DNA of 41,698 nucleotides from Oscillospiraceae bacterium (GTDB lineage Bacteria; Bacillota; Clostridia; Oscillospirales; Oscillospiraceae): positions 1-41,698 of the forward strand of contig CACYWG010000027.1 of assembly GCA_902778115.1 (NCBI GenBank), read 5' to 3'. Below, one piece after another: positions 16,773-24,350 of this stretch. A program made the position numbers and the translations under genes. Every line of letters begins with the position of its first letter. Position 1 is the stretch's first letter. The notes below the pieces were generated by a model. The model saw only the letters and a program-made list of their open reading frames with translations. It was not told where the DNA came from and made no database searches.

Positions 16773-18164
16773 TTATGCTTGTTTCAGCGGGTTCCAGTTT
16801 CCGCGCAGATAATAAAGAGAAAACAGCAGGAACAGCAGCACATTGTGCCCGATCATGCAGCCCCAGGCGGCTTCCAGCCCGAGCCGCAGCAGCACCGTGC
16901 AGATCCAGGTGCCGAGAATGCGCACGCCCCACATGCCGGTCATGTTGATGACGAAGGGGATCTTCGTCTTGCCCGCGCCCTGCAGCATGCCCTCCTGCGC
17001 GATGCTCACGCCGTAGATCGGCTCGGAGCAGGCCACCATCCGCAGCACCGTCACGCCCAGCGCGATCACCGCCGGATCCTTGCTGAACAGGCCCACCAGC
17101 GGCGGCGCAAAAGCGAAAAGCAGCGCGCCGGAGACGAGCATCAGCGCCACTTCCAGAAATACGATCGTTCCGGCGAGCTTTTTCTGCCGCGGCAGATCCC
17201 GCGCGCCGATGGCGTTGCCGGTCAGCGTGGCCGCCGCCTGCATCATGCCGAAGCCCGGGATATAGAAAGCCGATTCCACCGTGTTGGCGATGATATGCGC
17301 GGCCGCGGACACCGGGCCGAGGGCGTTGATCATCGCGGCGAAGGCGACGTAGCCGAGCGAGGTGCCAAAGCGCTGCAGCATATTCGGGAAGGAGACGCGC
17401 AGGCAGGGCCGCAGCAGCTCCCAGTCCGGCCGCAGGGACTGGCCGCGCGGCGAGATCACCGGATGCCGGAAGAACATCAGCGTCAGTGCCAGGCCGCCGA
17501 AGACGAAGGACACCGCGCTCGCCACCGCCGCGCCGATCACGCCCCAGCCCGCGCCCCACATCGGCACGCGCAGGCCGAAAACCGATATCGAACGCTGCTC
17601 GTAGATCAGCAGGAAGTTCAGCACCACGTTAATAAGGTTCACGCCGATCCCCACGCGCATCGGGGTCTTTGTATCGCCCGCCGCGCGCAGCACCGTGCCG
17701 AAGATCGTGCTGGCACTGCGAAAGAGCATCGGCAGATAGAGGATGAAGAAATAGCGCGCCGCGGTGGCGCGGATGGCGGGATCGACCTGCATCCAGGCCG
17801 GCACCTGACGGCTGAGCGCGAGCGGGATCGCGGTGAAGAGCAGGCCGAGCACCAGCACCGCCAGCACCGACTGACCCGCTGCCTTGCGCGCCTTCTCCTT
17901 CTCGCCCGCGCCCAGGCGCTGGGCGATGTAGGCCAGAAAGCCCACGCCGAAGGCCGAGACCGTGCCGTTGACCAGCCAGCCGACCGTGCTGGTCGAGCCG
18001 ACGGCGGCGGTGGCCTCGGTGCTGAGCGAGCCGACCATGGCCGTGTCGATGTACTGCACGGCCGTGCCCATGGCCATCTCGATCATGGCGGGGCCTGCCA
18101 GCGCGAACACCGTCGGCAGAAGGCTCAGATCAAAGGTCGATTGTTTCTCACGCAGTTCTTTCAT
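16773..18164 (-). CDS. MATE family efflux transporter (second copy)
   Basis: The product is 463 residues with about 12 transmembrane helices. MATE features include LAGPAMIEMAMGTAVQYIDTAMVG and VLRAAGDTKTPMRVGIGVNLINVVLNFLLIY. It is distinct from the first MATE in the window and closer to the NorM/DinF-like Clostridial type. The ATG lies only 10 bases from a -10 box and has no Shine-Dalgarno sequence, so the mRNA may be nearly leaderless. The next start would truncate the first helix. Followed by the M42 gene. Confidence 0.9.
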   Translation of the reverse strand: MKELREKQSTFDLSLLPTVFALAGPAMIEMAMGTAVQYIDTAMVGSLSTEATAAVGSTSTVGWLVNGTVSAFGVGFLAYIAQRLGAGEKEKARKAAGQSVLAVLVLGLLFTAIPLALSRQVPAWMQVDPAIRATAARYFFILYLPMLFRSASTIFGTVLRAAGDTKTPMRVGIGVNLINVVLNFLLIYEQRSISVFGLRVPMWGAGWGVIGAAVASAVSFVFGGLALTLMFFRHPVISPRGQSLRPDWELLRPCLRVSFPNMLQRFGTSLGYVAFAAMINALGPVSAAAHIIANTVESAFYIPGFGMMQAAATLTGNAIGARDLPRQKKLAGTIVFLEVALMLVSGALLFAFAPPLVGLFSKDPAVIALGVTVLRMVACSEPIYGVSIAQEGMLQGAGKTKIPFVINMTGMWGVRILGTWICTVLLRLGLEAAWGCMIGHNVLLFLLFSLYYLRGNWNPLKQA

Positions 18165-18173
18165 AGCAGGGAT

Positions 18174-18202
18174 ATTTTAGCATAAAGGCAGCATGCACAC
18201 AA
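18174..18202 (-). promoter_or_regulatory. Promoter of the second MATE operon, predicting a near-leaderless mRNA
   Basis: On the minus strand: TTGTGT (18202-18197), 17 bases, TAAAAT (18179-18174). The expected start near 18167 is about 3 bases before the ATG at 18164. Confidence 0.55.
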
Positions 18203-18215
18203 CCGTTTCACAACA

Positions 18216-18247
18216 AAAATCGCCCGTCCATGCGGACGGGCGATTTT
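18216..18247 (-). terminator. rplJ-rplL operon terminator
   Basis: AAAATCGCCCGTCC (18216-18229) pairs with 18234-18247 over a 4-base loop; on the minus strand it ends in TTTTTG. Confidence 0.85.
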
Positions 18248-18268
18248 GTGTTTCGTTTTGACGATCTC

Positions 18269-18640
18269 TTACTTGAGTTCGACAGTGGCGCCGACGGCTT
18301 CGAGCTTGGCTTTGAGCTCTTCGCCCTCTTCCTTGGAGACGGCTTCCTTGATCTTGGCGGGAACGCCTTCGACCAGAGCCTTGGCGTCAGCCAGGCCGAG
18401 GCCGGTGATGCCGCGGACTTCCTTGATGACCTTGATCTTCTCAGCACCGAAGCTGGTCATGACAACGTCAAACTCGGTCTGCTCCTCGACGACCGGAGCG
18501 GCAGCGCCGGTGGCAGGGCCAGCAGCGACGGCAGCGGCGGAAACGCCGAAGGTGTCTTCCAGAGCATGGACGAGCTCGCTGAGCTCGAGAACGGTGAGGC
18601 CCTTGATGGACTCGATCAGGGCAGCGATTTTTTCACTCAT
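18269..18640 (-). CDS. rplL: 50S ribosomal protein L7/L12
   Basis: The product is 123 residues from ATG 18640 (GGAGG 8 bases upstream); the frame extends 15 bases further but that start lacks a site. N-terminal dimerisation helices ([30 protein letters not shown]), an Ala-rich hinge, and the C-terminal factor-binding domain ([38 protein letters not shown]) are complete. It forms the ribosomal stalk that recruits GTPase factors. Co-transcribed with rplJ and followed by a terminator. Confidence 0.98.
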   Translation of the reverse strand: MSEKIAALIESIKGLTVLELSELVHALEDTFGVSAAAVAAGPATGAAAPVVEEQTEFDVVMTSFGAEKIKVIKEVRGITGLGLADAKALVEGVPAKIKEAVSKEEGEELKAKLEAVGATVELK

Positions 18641-18676
18641 TGTAATTTCCTCCATTAAAATCTTTGTGGTCTGCGA

Positions 18677-19210
18677 TTATTCCGCAGTTTCGGCAGCGGG
18701 GGTCTCGATGGAGCCGCCCTTCTGCTCCAGGATCTGACCGAGGCAAACGGCCAGGCCGGTGATGGGTGCGATCATGGTGCCCAGGACCTTGGCGTACAGG
18801 GTGTCCTTGCTCTCCAGCTCGGACATCTCGGCGATTTCCTTCTCATTGAGGACCTTGCCTTCCATGAAGGCGGCCTTAATGTTGAAGCGCTCGTTGAGCT
18901 TCTTGCTGTACTCGCTGAGGATACGGAAAGGAGCGATGGGGTCATTCTCGGCGGTTGCCAGAGAGGTGGTGCCGTTGAGGACGGAGTCGAGCTCGTTCAT
19001 CCCCAGCTTGTCCAGAGCCTTTCTGGTCAGGGTGTTCTTGACGACCGTGTATTCCACGCCGTCCTTGCGCAGATCGGTACGCAGAGCGGTATCCTCGGCT
19101 ACGGTGATGCCCTTGTAGTCGACCAGGATGCCGGCGCCCGCGTTCTTGATGCGCTCGGCCAGAGCTTCGACGATCGCCTGCTTCTCGCTAAGAACCTTTG
19201 CGTTTGGCAT
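18677..19210 (-). CDS. rplJ: 50S ribosomal protein L10
   Basis: The product is 177 residues, full length: MPNAKVLSEKQAIVEALAERIKNAGAGILVDYKGITVAED and VVKNTLTRKAL are typical. L10 anchors L7/L12 to 23S rRNA and represses its own operon by binding the leader. An L10 leader with a hairpin attenuator and a consensus promoter precede it. rplL follows 36 bases downstream. Confidence 0.98.
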   Translation of the reverse strand: MPNAKVLSEKQAIVEALAERIKNAGAGILVDYKGITVAEDTALRTDLRKDGVEYTVVKNTLTRKALDKLGMNELDSVLNGTTSLATAENDPIAPFRILSEYSKKLNERFNIKAAFMEGKVLNEKEIAEMSELESKDTLYAKVLGTMIAPITGLAVCLGQILEQKGGSIETPAAETAE

Positions 19211-19248
19211 GTGTGATTTTCACCTCCACACAGATGATTCACGCCCAT

Positions 19249-19363
19249 AAAGAAAACCCTTCCGCCAAAAGACGAAAGGGCACAAAAACAATCAATTTCA
19301 TAGAGATGTTGTTGATGTCCTCGGCAGGATTTACGGCCGAAGCCACCTGCTGTCTTTGGAGCG
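19249..19363 (-). promoter_or_regulatory. Ribosomal protein L10 leader with attenuator
   Basis: The minus strand shows the characteristic GACAGCAGG ... TAAATCCTGCCGAGGA segment (19354-19316), where GGCAGGAT pairs with the CAGCAGG arm. Next comes a hairpin CCCTTtCG...CGgAAGGG (19280-19257) followed by TTTTCTTT. This is the L10/L12 autoregulatory leader of Firmicutes: L10 binding is expected to promote termination at the hairpin. The assignment rests on motif and context. Confidence 0.85.
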
Positions 19364-19370
19364 CTCAACT

Positions 19371-19399
19371 AATATAGCCGATAAACTACGGCTTGTCAA
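19371..19399 (-). promoter_or_regulatory. Strong promoter of rplJ-rplL
   Basis: On the minus strand: TTGACA (19399-19394), 17 bases, TATATT (19376-19371). The -35 box overlaps the stop codon of folT. Confidence 0.85.
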
Positions 19400-19989
19400 G
19401 GCTTTTTTTCGATTTTCCCGCCGCTTTTTTCACGGATCAGGCGCAGCAGCGCCGGGGAGGCCTGCAGGGCGGCGATCACCAGGGTCTGCACGCCGAGCAT
19501 GATGAAAAACTGCGGGATCCGCGCGGCAAGCAGCGCCCTGAGATTCGTCAGCTCCATGAAGCGCGCAAAGTCCGCGCCGGCCAGCTCCGCCGGAGAGGAA
19601 CGGAAAAAGACCGCGATCATTAGCGTGTTCAGCAGGAAGGTCACGAGCAGGCAGTTGCAGAGCGCCGCCAGGAAGGCACGCAGCCAGCTTTTTTCACGGC
19701 GGTACAGAAACAGGCCGAAAATCAGGCCCGTCAGCGCGGCGGTCACGGTAAAACCGGGGAAATAGGCCCCTGTGGGGAACAGGAGCGCGCCGATCAGATC
19801 GCCCAGCGCGGCGGTCAGCGCCGCCCAGAGCGGCCCGTACAGCATGGCCGACAGCGCCACCGCCGCAAAGCCCAGGCCGATCTTCATCAGCGGCGTATTG
19901 ATGGCCAGCACGCGCGAAAACACCACGTCCAGCGCGATCAGCAGCGCCGACACCGTCAGCTGCCGCAGAGTGATTTTTCCAGTGTTCAT
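19396..19989 (-). CDS. folT: Folate-family ECF transporter S component
   Basis: The product is 197 residues from ATG 19989 (AAAGGAGG 8 bases upstream); an upstream extension in frame runs through the riboswitch and is not coding. About six hydrophobic helices fit an ECF S component: ITLRQLTVSALLIALDVVFSRVL, LGFAAVALSAMLYGPLWAALTAALGDLIGALLFPTG. It binds folate and works with the shared ECF ATPases/T protein encoded elsewhere. The tetrahydrofolate riboswitch directly upstream supports the substrate. Confidence 0.92.
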   Translation of the reverse strand: MNTGKITLRQLTVSALLIALDVVFSRVLAINTPLMKIGLGFAAVALSAMLYGPLWAALTAALGDLIGALLFPTGAYFPGFTVTAALTGLIFGLFLYRREKSWLRAFLAALCNCLLVTFLLNTLMIAVFFRSSPAELAGADFARFMELTNLRALLAARIPQFFIMLGVQTLVIAALQASPALLRLIREKSGGKIEKKP

Positions 19990-19990
19990 C

Positions 19991-20025
19991 AAAAAAGCCT
20001 CCTTTCCACGGTCGCGGAAAAGAGG
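19991..20025 (-). terminator. Riboswitch expression platform overlapping the folT ribosome site
   Basis: CCTCTTTTCC (20025-20016) pairs with GGAAAGGAGG (20007-19998), one G-U pair, followed by CTTTTTTG. The right arm is the folT Shine-Dalgarno sequence itself. The hairpin could terminate transcription or hide the ribosome site. Confidence 0.6.
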
Positions 20026-20037
20026 TCGCCCATTCCG

Positions 20038-20149
20038 TGACAGCGGACGCGGGAATCCATCGCGGCGTGGGGCATTTGCGCTCCCCTCGCCTTCGTCCGG
20101 CGGCGACATCCCATCTGCCGGCACTTGACGCGGTTTCCCTACTCTGTCA
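20038..20149 (-). promoter_or_regulatory. Tetrahydrofolate (THF) riboswitch
   Basis: P1 is TGACAG (20149-20144) with CTGTCA (20043-20038). Inside, in order, are GAGTAG, CGCGTCAAGTG, TGGGATGTCG, CGAAGGCGAG and CGCCGCGATGGATT. These line up with the conserved GAGUAG...GCGUUAAGUG...UGGGAUGUCG...CGAAGCGAGAGCGCGGUGAAU core of folT-type THF riboswitches. It probably lowers folT expression when reduced folate is plentiful. Confidence 0.85.
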
Positions 20150-20164
20150 GATTAACTTGCGCTC

Positions 20165-20193
20165 AATATAGCACAGCGGCAGGCGCAATGCAA
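20165..20193 (-). promoter_or_regulatory. Promoter of the THF riboswitch-folT transcript
   Basis: On the minus strand: TTGCAT (20193-20188), 17 bases, TATATT (20170-20165), shortly before the riboswitch P1. Confidence 0.65.
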
Positions 20194-20215
20194 GAGCGCG
20201 TTTGACTTTTTCAAG

Positions 20216-20252
20216 AAAAAAAGCGGAGAGAGAAGCGGGCTTCCCTCTCCGC
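20216..20252 (-). terminator. fbp terminator
   Basis: GCGGAGAG (minus, 20252-20245) pairs with CTCTCCGC (20230-20223) and runs into seven T residues (20222-20216). Confidence 0.8.
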
Positions 20253-20258
20253 GGTCTG

Positions 20259-22253
20259 TCACTGGTTCCGGTGCGTTTCTGCAACGGCGCCGTCGCGGTA
20301 AGCCTCCAGAAGCAGCATCAGGTCGTCGATCCGCGCCTGCAGCTCATGGCCGATGTCGGTCTCCTTGATCTTCTGTCTGGACTCCATGCGCTCGAAGATC
20401 GTCGTCGCGGAGGCGATGTCGTAGTTTTCGCGGATGGCCCGCTCCCGGCCGACGAAGGGCTGGTGCGCGACGATGCGCAGGGTGCGCGAATTGTAGATCA
20501 GCGTGTAGCCGGCGATGCCGGAGGTCGGCTGGTAGGCCTTGCAGAAGCCGCCGTCGATGACGAGCAGCTTTCCGCCGCCCTTGATCGGACTCTCGCCCTT
20601 CTTCGCCTTCACCGGGATGTGCCCGTTGATGATATGGCAGTGCGGGCCCTCCAGCCCGAACTCCTTGAGGATCTTATCGCAGATCGCCGGGTCCTCATAG
20701 AGCGTGTAATAGGCGTTCTTCGGCTCGGCCCAGGCCCTCTCGTCGGCGATGAGGCGGCGCTCAAAGGTCGTCATCCGGTCGCGGCCGAAGATCGGGCTGT
20801 TGCGTCCCGCCCAGAGGAACCACAGCAGGTCCATGCCCAGCTCGCGCTCCGTCGTGTTCGGCGGCGTGTAATAGGCCTGGCGGGCGGCGACGTCGAGATA
20901 GTCCAGGAACTTCTTGCCGCTGCGCTCTTTCCCGTCGAGATTGAAGCTCATCATCTCGCCCGACGCGGTCATCGGGATGCAGCCGTGCAGCAGGAGGTTG
21001 CCGTTGTAGATCTTGTACACGCTTCCCTTCGAATACAGGAAGCTCACATGCCGCTGCAGCTTCTCGCTGCGCCGGAAGGAGGCGGTGAGGCGGTCGATGA
21101 CCTCGCTCTCCTCCGCCGTCAGAGCATAGGGGTTGTTCGGATCGACGGTCGGGAAATCCGTATCCTCCAGCGGCCAGGTCACGCCGTTGATGGTGATGCA
21201 CTTGTTCTCATAGTCGATTTTGTCCAGCAGCAGCCGGTCGTCCATGCCGTATTCGGGGTGGCGCAGGATCTTCTGCCCCTCCAGCTTGAAGAGGATCACC
21301 GTGATGGCCTTGTGCATGCGGGCGGAGAGCAGCTGGTCCTTCTCGGAAGCGCCTTCCTCGCCGTCCTCGGTGAGCTTGACGGCAAAGCGCGAGACGTCGC
21401 AGTTCTGGTAGACCTCGTTGGCAAAGACGGACAGCGGCCGCAGCGAAATGCCGTAGCCGGTCTCCACGACCTCAAGGTTGTTGTAATGGATGGAATTGGC
21501 CAGCACCGTGGCCACCAGGGTGCGGCTGCCGGACGCGGCGCCCATCCACAGCACGTCGTGGTTGCCCCACTGGATATCCACGCTGTGGTGCTTCATCAGC
21601 GAATCCATGATGATATCCGCCCGCGGGCCGCGGTCAAAGATATCGCCCACCAGATGCAGATGATCCACCGCCGCCCATTTGATCAGCTCGCAGACCTCGA
21701 TGATGAATTCCGGCGCCTGCCCGATCTCGATGATCGTGGCGATGATGTTTTCAAAGTAATCGCGCTTGTCCACCTCTTCGCCGTGGGTATAGAGCAGCTC
21801 CTCCAGGATATAGGCGAAGCCCGCCGGGAGCGCCTTGCGCACCTTGGAGCGGGTGTAGCGCTCGGATACCAGGCGGCAGAGCGCGATGAGCCGGTGCAGC
21901 GTCACGCGGTACCACTCGTTCATATCCGGGATCTGCGGCCGCAGCAGCTCCATCTTTTCCTCCGGATAATAGATCAGCGTGGCCAGCTGTTCGCGCTCTT
22001 CCCGGGAGATGCTGTAGGCGAAAAGCTGGTCGATCCGCTCCCGCACCACGCCGGAGCAGGAGTTCATCAGGTGCAGAAAAGCCTCATATTCTCCGTGTAC
22101 GTCAGAAATAAAGTGCTCGCAGCCCTTGGGCAGATTCAAGATCGCCTGCAGGTTGATGATCTCCGTGCCGGCGGCGCGCAGGTTCGGATACTGGCGGGAG
22201 AGCATTTTGAGATAGCGCAGTTCCTCTTCTGTATAAGTTCGATGCGTAGCCAT
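20259..22253 (-). CDS. fbp: Fructose-1,6-bisphosphatase class III
   Basis: The product is 664 residues, the usual length of the Firmicutes-type enzyme. It removes the C1 phosphate of fructose-1,6-bisphosphate in gluconeogenesis. It belongs to the calcineurin-like phosphoesterase fold: FISDVHGEYEAF (Asp51, His53), LVGDIFDRGPRADIIMD, DIQWGNHDVLWMGA and IINGHIPVKAKKGESPIKGGGKLLVIDGGF. AAGGAGG lies 8 bases before the ATG. A moderate promoter (TGTTCA, 17 bases, TACAAT; 22323-22295) is upstream and a terminator follows. It is divergent from the sigG remnant. Confidence 0.97.
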   Translation of the reverse strand: MATHRTYTEEELRYLKMLSRQYPNLRAAGTEIINLQAILNLPKGCEHFISDVHGEYEAFLHLMNSCSGVVRERIDQLFAYSISREEREQLATLIYYPEEKMELLRPQIPDMNEWYRVTLHRLIALCRLVSERYTRSKVRKALPAGFAYILEELLYTHGEEVDKRDYFENIIATIIEIGQAPEFIIEVCELIKWAAVDHLHLVGDIFDRGPRADIIMDSLMKHHSVDIQWGNHDVLWMGAASGSRTLVATVLANSIHYNNLEVVETGYGISLRPLSVFANEVYQNCDVSRFAVKLTEDGEEGASEKDQLLSARMHKAITVILFKLEGQKILRHPEYGMDDRLLLDKIDYENKCITINGVTWPLEDTDFPTVDPNNPYALTAEESEVIDRLTASFRRSEKLQRHVSFLYSKGSVYKIYNGNLLLHGCIPMTASGEMMSFNLDGKERSGKKFLDYLDVAARQAYYTPPNTTERELGMDLLWFLWAGRNSPIFGRDRMTTFERRLIADERAWAEPKNAYYTLYEDPAICDKILKEFGLEGPHCHIINGHIPVKAKKGESPIKGGGKLLVIDGGFCKAYQPTSGIAGYTLIYNSRTLRIVAHQPFVGRERAIRENYDIASATTIFERMESRQKIKETDIGHELQARIDDLMLLLEAYRDGAVAETHRNQ

Positions 22254-22356
22254 TTCCTGACCTCCTTATGATAATCGTCGGTGCATTTTTTCTTATTGTA
22301 TCACACCGCGCCCGGATTGAACAGGGGAACTTGCTCTCAGCCTGCGCGCAGCTTTT

Positions 22357-22411
22357 GTATCAAATTTCCCGCCGCGGGAAATACTAAACCTCGATCACAA
22401 AGAATCGAGGT
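22357..22411 (+). promoter_or_regulatory. Possible sigma-F-type promoter and hairpin before sigG
   Basis: GTATC (22357-22361) and GGAAATACT (22377-22385), 15 bases apart, resemble the sigma-F consensus GYATA/GGnnAnnnT, and sigG is a sigma-F target in sporulating relatives. A perfect 17-base palindrome (22365-22381, TTTCCCGC-C-GCGGGAAA) overlaps the spacer. ACCTCGAT (22388-22395) pairs with ATCGAGGT (22404-22411) and covers the GAGGTG ribosome site, so translation may be restrained. Confidence 0.35.
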
Positions 22412-22418
22412 GCGGGAT

Positions 22419-22715
22419 ATGCAGGCGAAAGTTGAGATCTGCGGGGTCAACACCGCAAAGCTGCCGGTGCTCAAAAGCGCCGAGACCCGCGCGCTGATGG
22501 AGCGGGCCCAGGCCGGCGACAAGGCGGCGCGGGAGCAGCTGATCGCCGGCAATCTGCGGCTCGTTTTGTCGGTGGTGCAGAAGTTCGCCGGGCGCGGGGA
22601 GAGCATGGACGACCTCTTCCAGGTCGGCTGCATCGGCCTCATCAAGGCCATCGACGCCTTCGATCTGAAGCAGAACGTCCAGTTTTCCACCTACGGCGTT
22701 CCAACGATTATGGGA
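22419..22715 (+). pseudogene. sigG: Sporulation sigma factor G, 5' part only
   Basis: From ATG 22419 the reading is close to SigG: KVEICGVNTAKLPVLKS, REQLIAGNLRLVLSVVQKF, ESMDDLFQVGCIGLIKAIDAFDL and NVQFSTYGVPTIMG. It covers the first ~99 of about 255 residues (region 1.2-2.4, including core RNAP binding). After VPTIMG the expected EIRRYLRDN continuation is absent; the frame runs on with unrelated residues (WRKAKANADPIAFGIF) to 22955. The promoter-recognition half is missing within the window. SigG drives late forespore genes, so the strain would be asporogenous unless the two halves are rejoined by excision, as for skin-type elements. Confidence 0.85.
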
Positions 22716-22908
22716 TGGCGAAAAGCCAAGGCAAACGCCGACCCCATCGCCTTCGGCATCTTCCGGACAATCCGCGCCCCGGCTTCGTCCCTTTTCCTTG
22801 CAATACACAAAGTATTCCTGCGGAAAAGCGCCATCGCCGGAACACGGATTCTCTCGAAATCTGCTCTCGCCGACAGGATCGTCGTCTGCCTGAAAGGAGT
22901 CTTTTCCC

Positions 22909-23466
22909 ATGACAAGAAAGCAAGCACTGGAACTGGCCGCTCAGGCCCTGGCTGAGAATGAAGAGGCCGTTCAAGTTCTACATACCATGATCGACGAGCT
23001 GCCCCTCAACCGTTGGACGGAGGACGCGATCCGGGATTCTGTGGAGCAGTTCATCCTGGACAACGGACGCCCACCCCTGCGGACGGACTTCAAGAAGAAG
23101 TGCCTCCCGCCCCACTCCGTCATCAAACGCTGCTTCGGCGTGACGCTGCAGGAATGGCTGGATCAGAACTATCCAACCGAGAAGACGCCGCTGGACGAGC
23201 TCCACGCTCAGGCGACGCAGGACTTCATCCGGGAGTACCTGCGTATCCAACCGGTCAGCGCCGAGGACTATAACGCCCGGCGCACCCATCCCTCCCGCGG
23301 CTGGTACGCTATCGCCAAGTACAACCACACCCGCCGCTGGCGCATCCTGCTGGAGAAGCTGAACCTCCCCATATACAACAACCGCGGCACGCCAAACAGC
23401 GTGCCGCAGTTGAAGGTTAGGGTCATATCGGATTACAACTTTGAGGACGAAAATCCATCGGATTGA
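22909..23466 (+). CDS. Protein with a homing-endonuclease-associated (HNH_repeat-like) domain
   Basis: The product is 185 residues from ATG 22909 (AAAGGAG 9 bases upstream). Residues 36-85 (WTEDAIRDSVEQF ... NGRPPLRTDFKK ... FGVTLQEWLDQN) match the pattern Wxxexxxxxxxxf....GRpPxxxdf....lPsxxxxxrxFG.xxxwl of small DNA-binding repeats found with homing endonucleases. A weaker second copy may lie at 105-155 (FIREYLR ... PSRGWYAIAKYNHTRRWRILLEKLNL). There is no HNH catalytic motif. It is the first gene after the sigG break, so it may belong to the element that interrupts sigG. Confidence 0.5.
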   Translation: MTRKQALELAAQALAENEEAVQVLHTMIDELPLNRWTEDAIRDSVEQFILDNGRPPLRTDFKKKCLPPHSVIKRCFGVTLQEWLDQNYPTEKTPLDELHAQATQDFIREYLRIQPVSAEDYNARRTHPSRGWYAIAKYNHTRRWRILLEKLNLPIYNNRGTPNSVPQLKVRVISDYNFEDENPSD

Positions 23467-23551
23467 AACTGCGAAATCTGTCGGATTGGAGAACTGCCAA
23501 TCGCCAGAATTGATCTTCCAACAATACAACGCACGGCGTCAACGCGCAGCA

Positions 23552-23626
23552 TGCGTTGGCAATGCGTTGAGTGTGCGTTAACTTGCTACCAACTTGCTTC
23601 GAACTTGCTAAAACTTGCAACTTGCT
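23552..23626. repeat. Phased 11-bp repeat array (iteron-like)
   Basis: TGCGTT starts at 23552, 23563 and 23574, exactly 11 bases apart. The series continues with AACTTGCT at 23580, 23591 and 23602 (11 apart) and further copies at 23612 and 23619. Such spacing places sites on one face of the helix, as in iterons or cooperative operators. It is non-coding and about 230 bases before the AbiE operon. Confidence 0.55.
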
Positions 23627-23692
23627 ATAAAACATGCTTTTAGCAGCAAGATAGTGATTTCTTCTAACGCTCCTTCCATTTTTAATCCGTTA

Positions 23693-23744
23693 TACAACTG
23701 CTCATACAAATAATCCTCCCCCAAAATTTGTATGAGTAGTTGTA
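23693..23744. repeat. 18-bp inverted repeat
   Basis: TACAACTGCTCATACAAA (23693-23710) and TTTGTATGAGTAGTTGTA (23727-23744) match in 17 of 18 pairs across a 16-base spacer. It could be an operator or an element end. The whole 23467-23855 stretch has no gene, only this, the phased array and the AbiE promoter. Confidence 0.55.
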
Positions 23745-23807
23745 CGTGCAGTTGTGGGAGAAAGATTACTAATAAATCCACTATTAAAATCGCCCGGAAT
23801 ATTTTGC

Positions 23808-23841
23808 TTGATTTTCTCCAATAATTACAGTATTATTGTAA
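23808..23841 (+). promoter_or_regulatory. AbiE promoter with palindromic operator
   Basis: TTGATT (23808-23813), 17 bases, TATTAT (23831-23836). A 17-base near-palindrome TTACAGTATTATTGTAA (23825-23841) covers the -10 box, which fits autorepression by AbiEi. Confidence 0.55.
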
Positions 23842-23855
23842 CTGGTGGTGAAAAT

Positions 23856-24350
23856 ATGCTAAAAACACATCTCGTCCTTATGGACGAACTGAAGATCTAT
23901 AGAAATCCCGCAATGAAAATTACAAGCTTGGTTAAGACCGGCGAGTTGACCCGCGTTGTGCGTGGATTGTATGAGACCGATCCCCATACGCCGGGCTATC
24001 TTCTCGCAGCGAGCATCTACGGCCCGTCCTATCTGTCTTTTGAATACGCTCTTGCCCATCACGGGCTGATCCCGGAGGCGGTCCATCAATATACTTCTGC
24101 AAGCTTTGATAAGAAGCGTGCCGCCACGCCCGAAAAGGCGATCTGTGATGAGCTGTATAAGCTCTCACCCTGCGCGAATCGCGGGGAGCTGGAACAGTTG
24201 CTGTTTGAAAACCTTCGAATCGACCGGCAGGCATTCCAGGAACTCAACCTCGCGGAAATGGAGCAGCTTGCCGCGTTGTACCAGACAAAGAATCATAAAC
24301 TGCTTCGATCCTGGCTCAGAAAGGAGATCCGACATGCAACAGGTACTTGA
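23856..24350 (+). CDS. abiEi: Type IV antitoxin AbiEi
   Basis: The product is 164 residues from ATG 23856 (GGTGG upstream); a longer frame lacks a good start. It begins with a winged-helix antitoxin domain (MDELKIYRNPAMKITSLVKTGELTRVVRGLYE) followed by ASIYGPSYLSFEYALAHHGLIPE and ATPEKAICDELYKL, the AbiEi pattern. AbiEi represses the operon and blocks toxin action without stable binding. It overlaps the toxin gene by 17 bases. Confidence 0.85.
   Translation: MLKTHLVLMDELKIYRNPAMKITSLVKTGELTRVVRGLYETDPHTPGYLLAASIYGPSYLSFEYALAHHGLIPEAVHQYTSASFDKKRAATPEKAICDELYKLSPCANRGELEQLLFENLRIDRQAFQELNLAEMEQLAALYQTKNHKLLRSWLRKEIRHATGT

Noticed and set aside
20202..22271. A 689-codon open frame antisense to fbp (and similar ones antisense to the galactosidase, S9 peptidase, first MATE and DUF499 genes)
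   Set aside because: They mirror genes with clear families; they are Arg/Ala/His-rich without motifs and arise from GC-rich third positions on the opposite strand.
22395..22927. Open frames on the minus strand across the sigG break
   Set aside because: They overlap the good SigG homology, have no ribosome site and no recognised motif.
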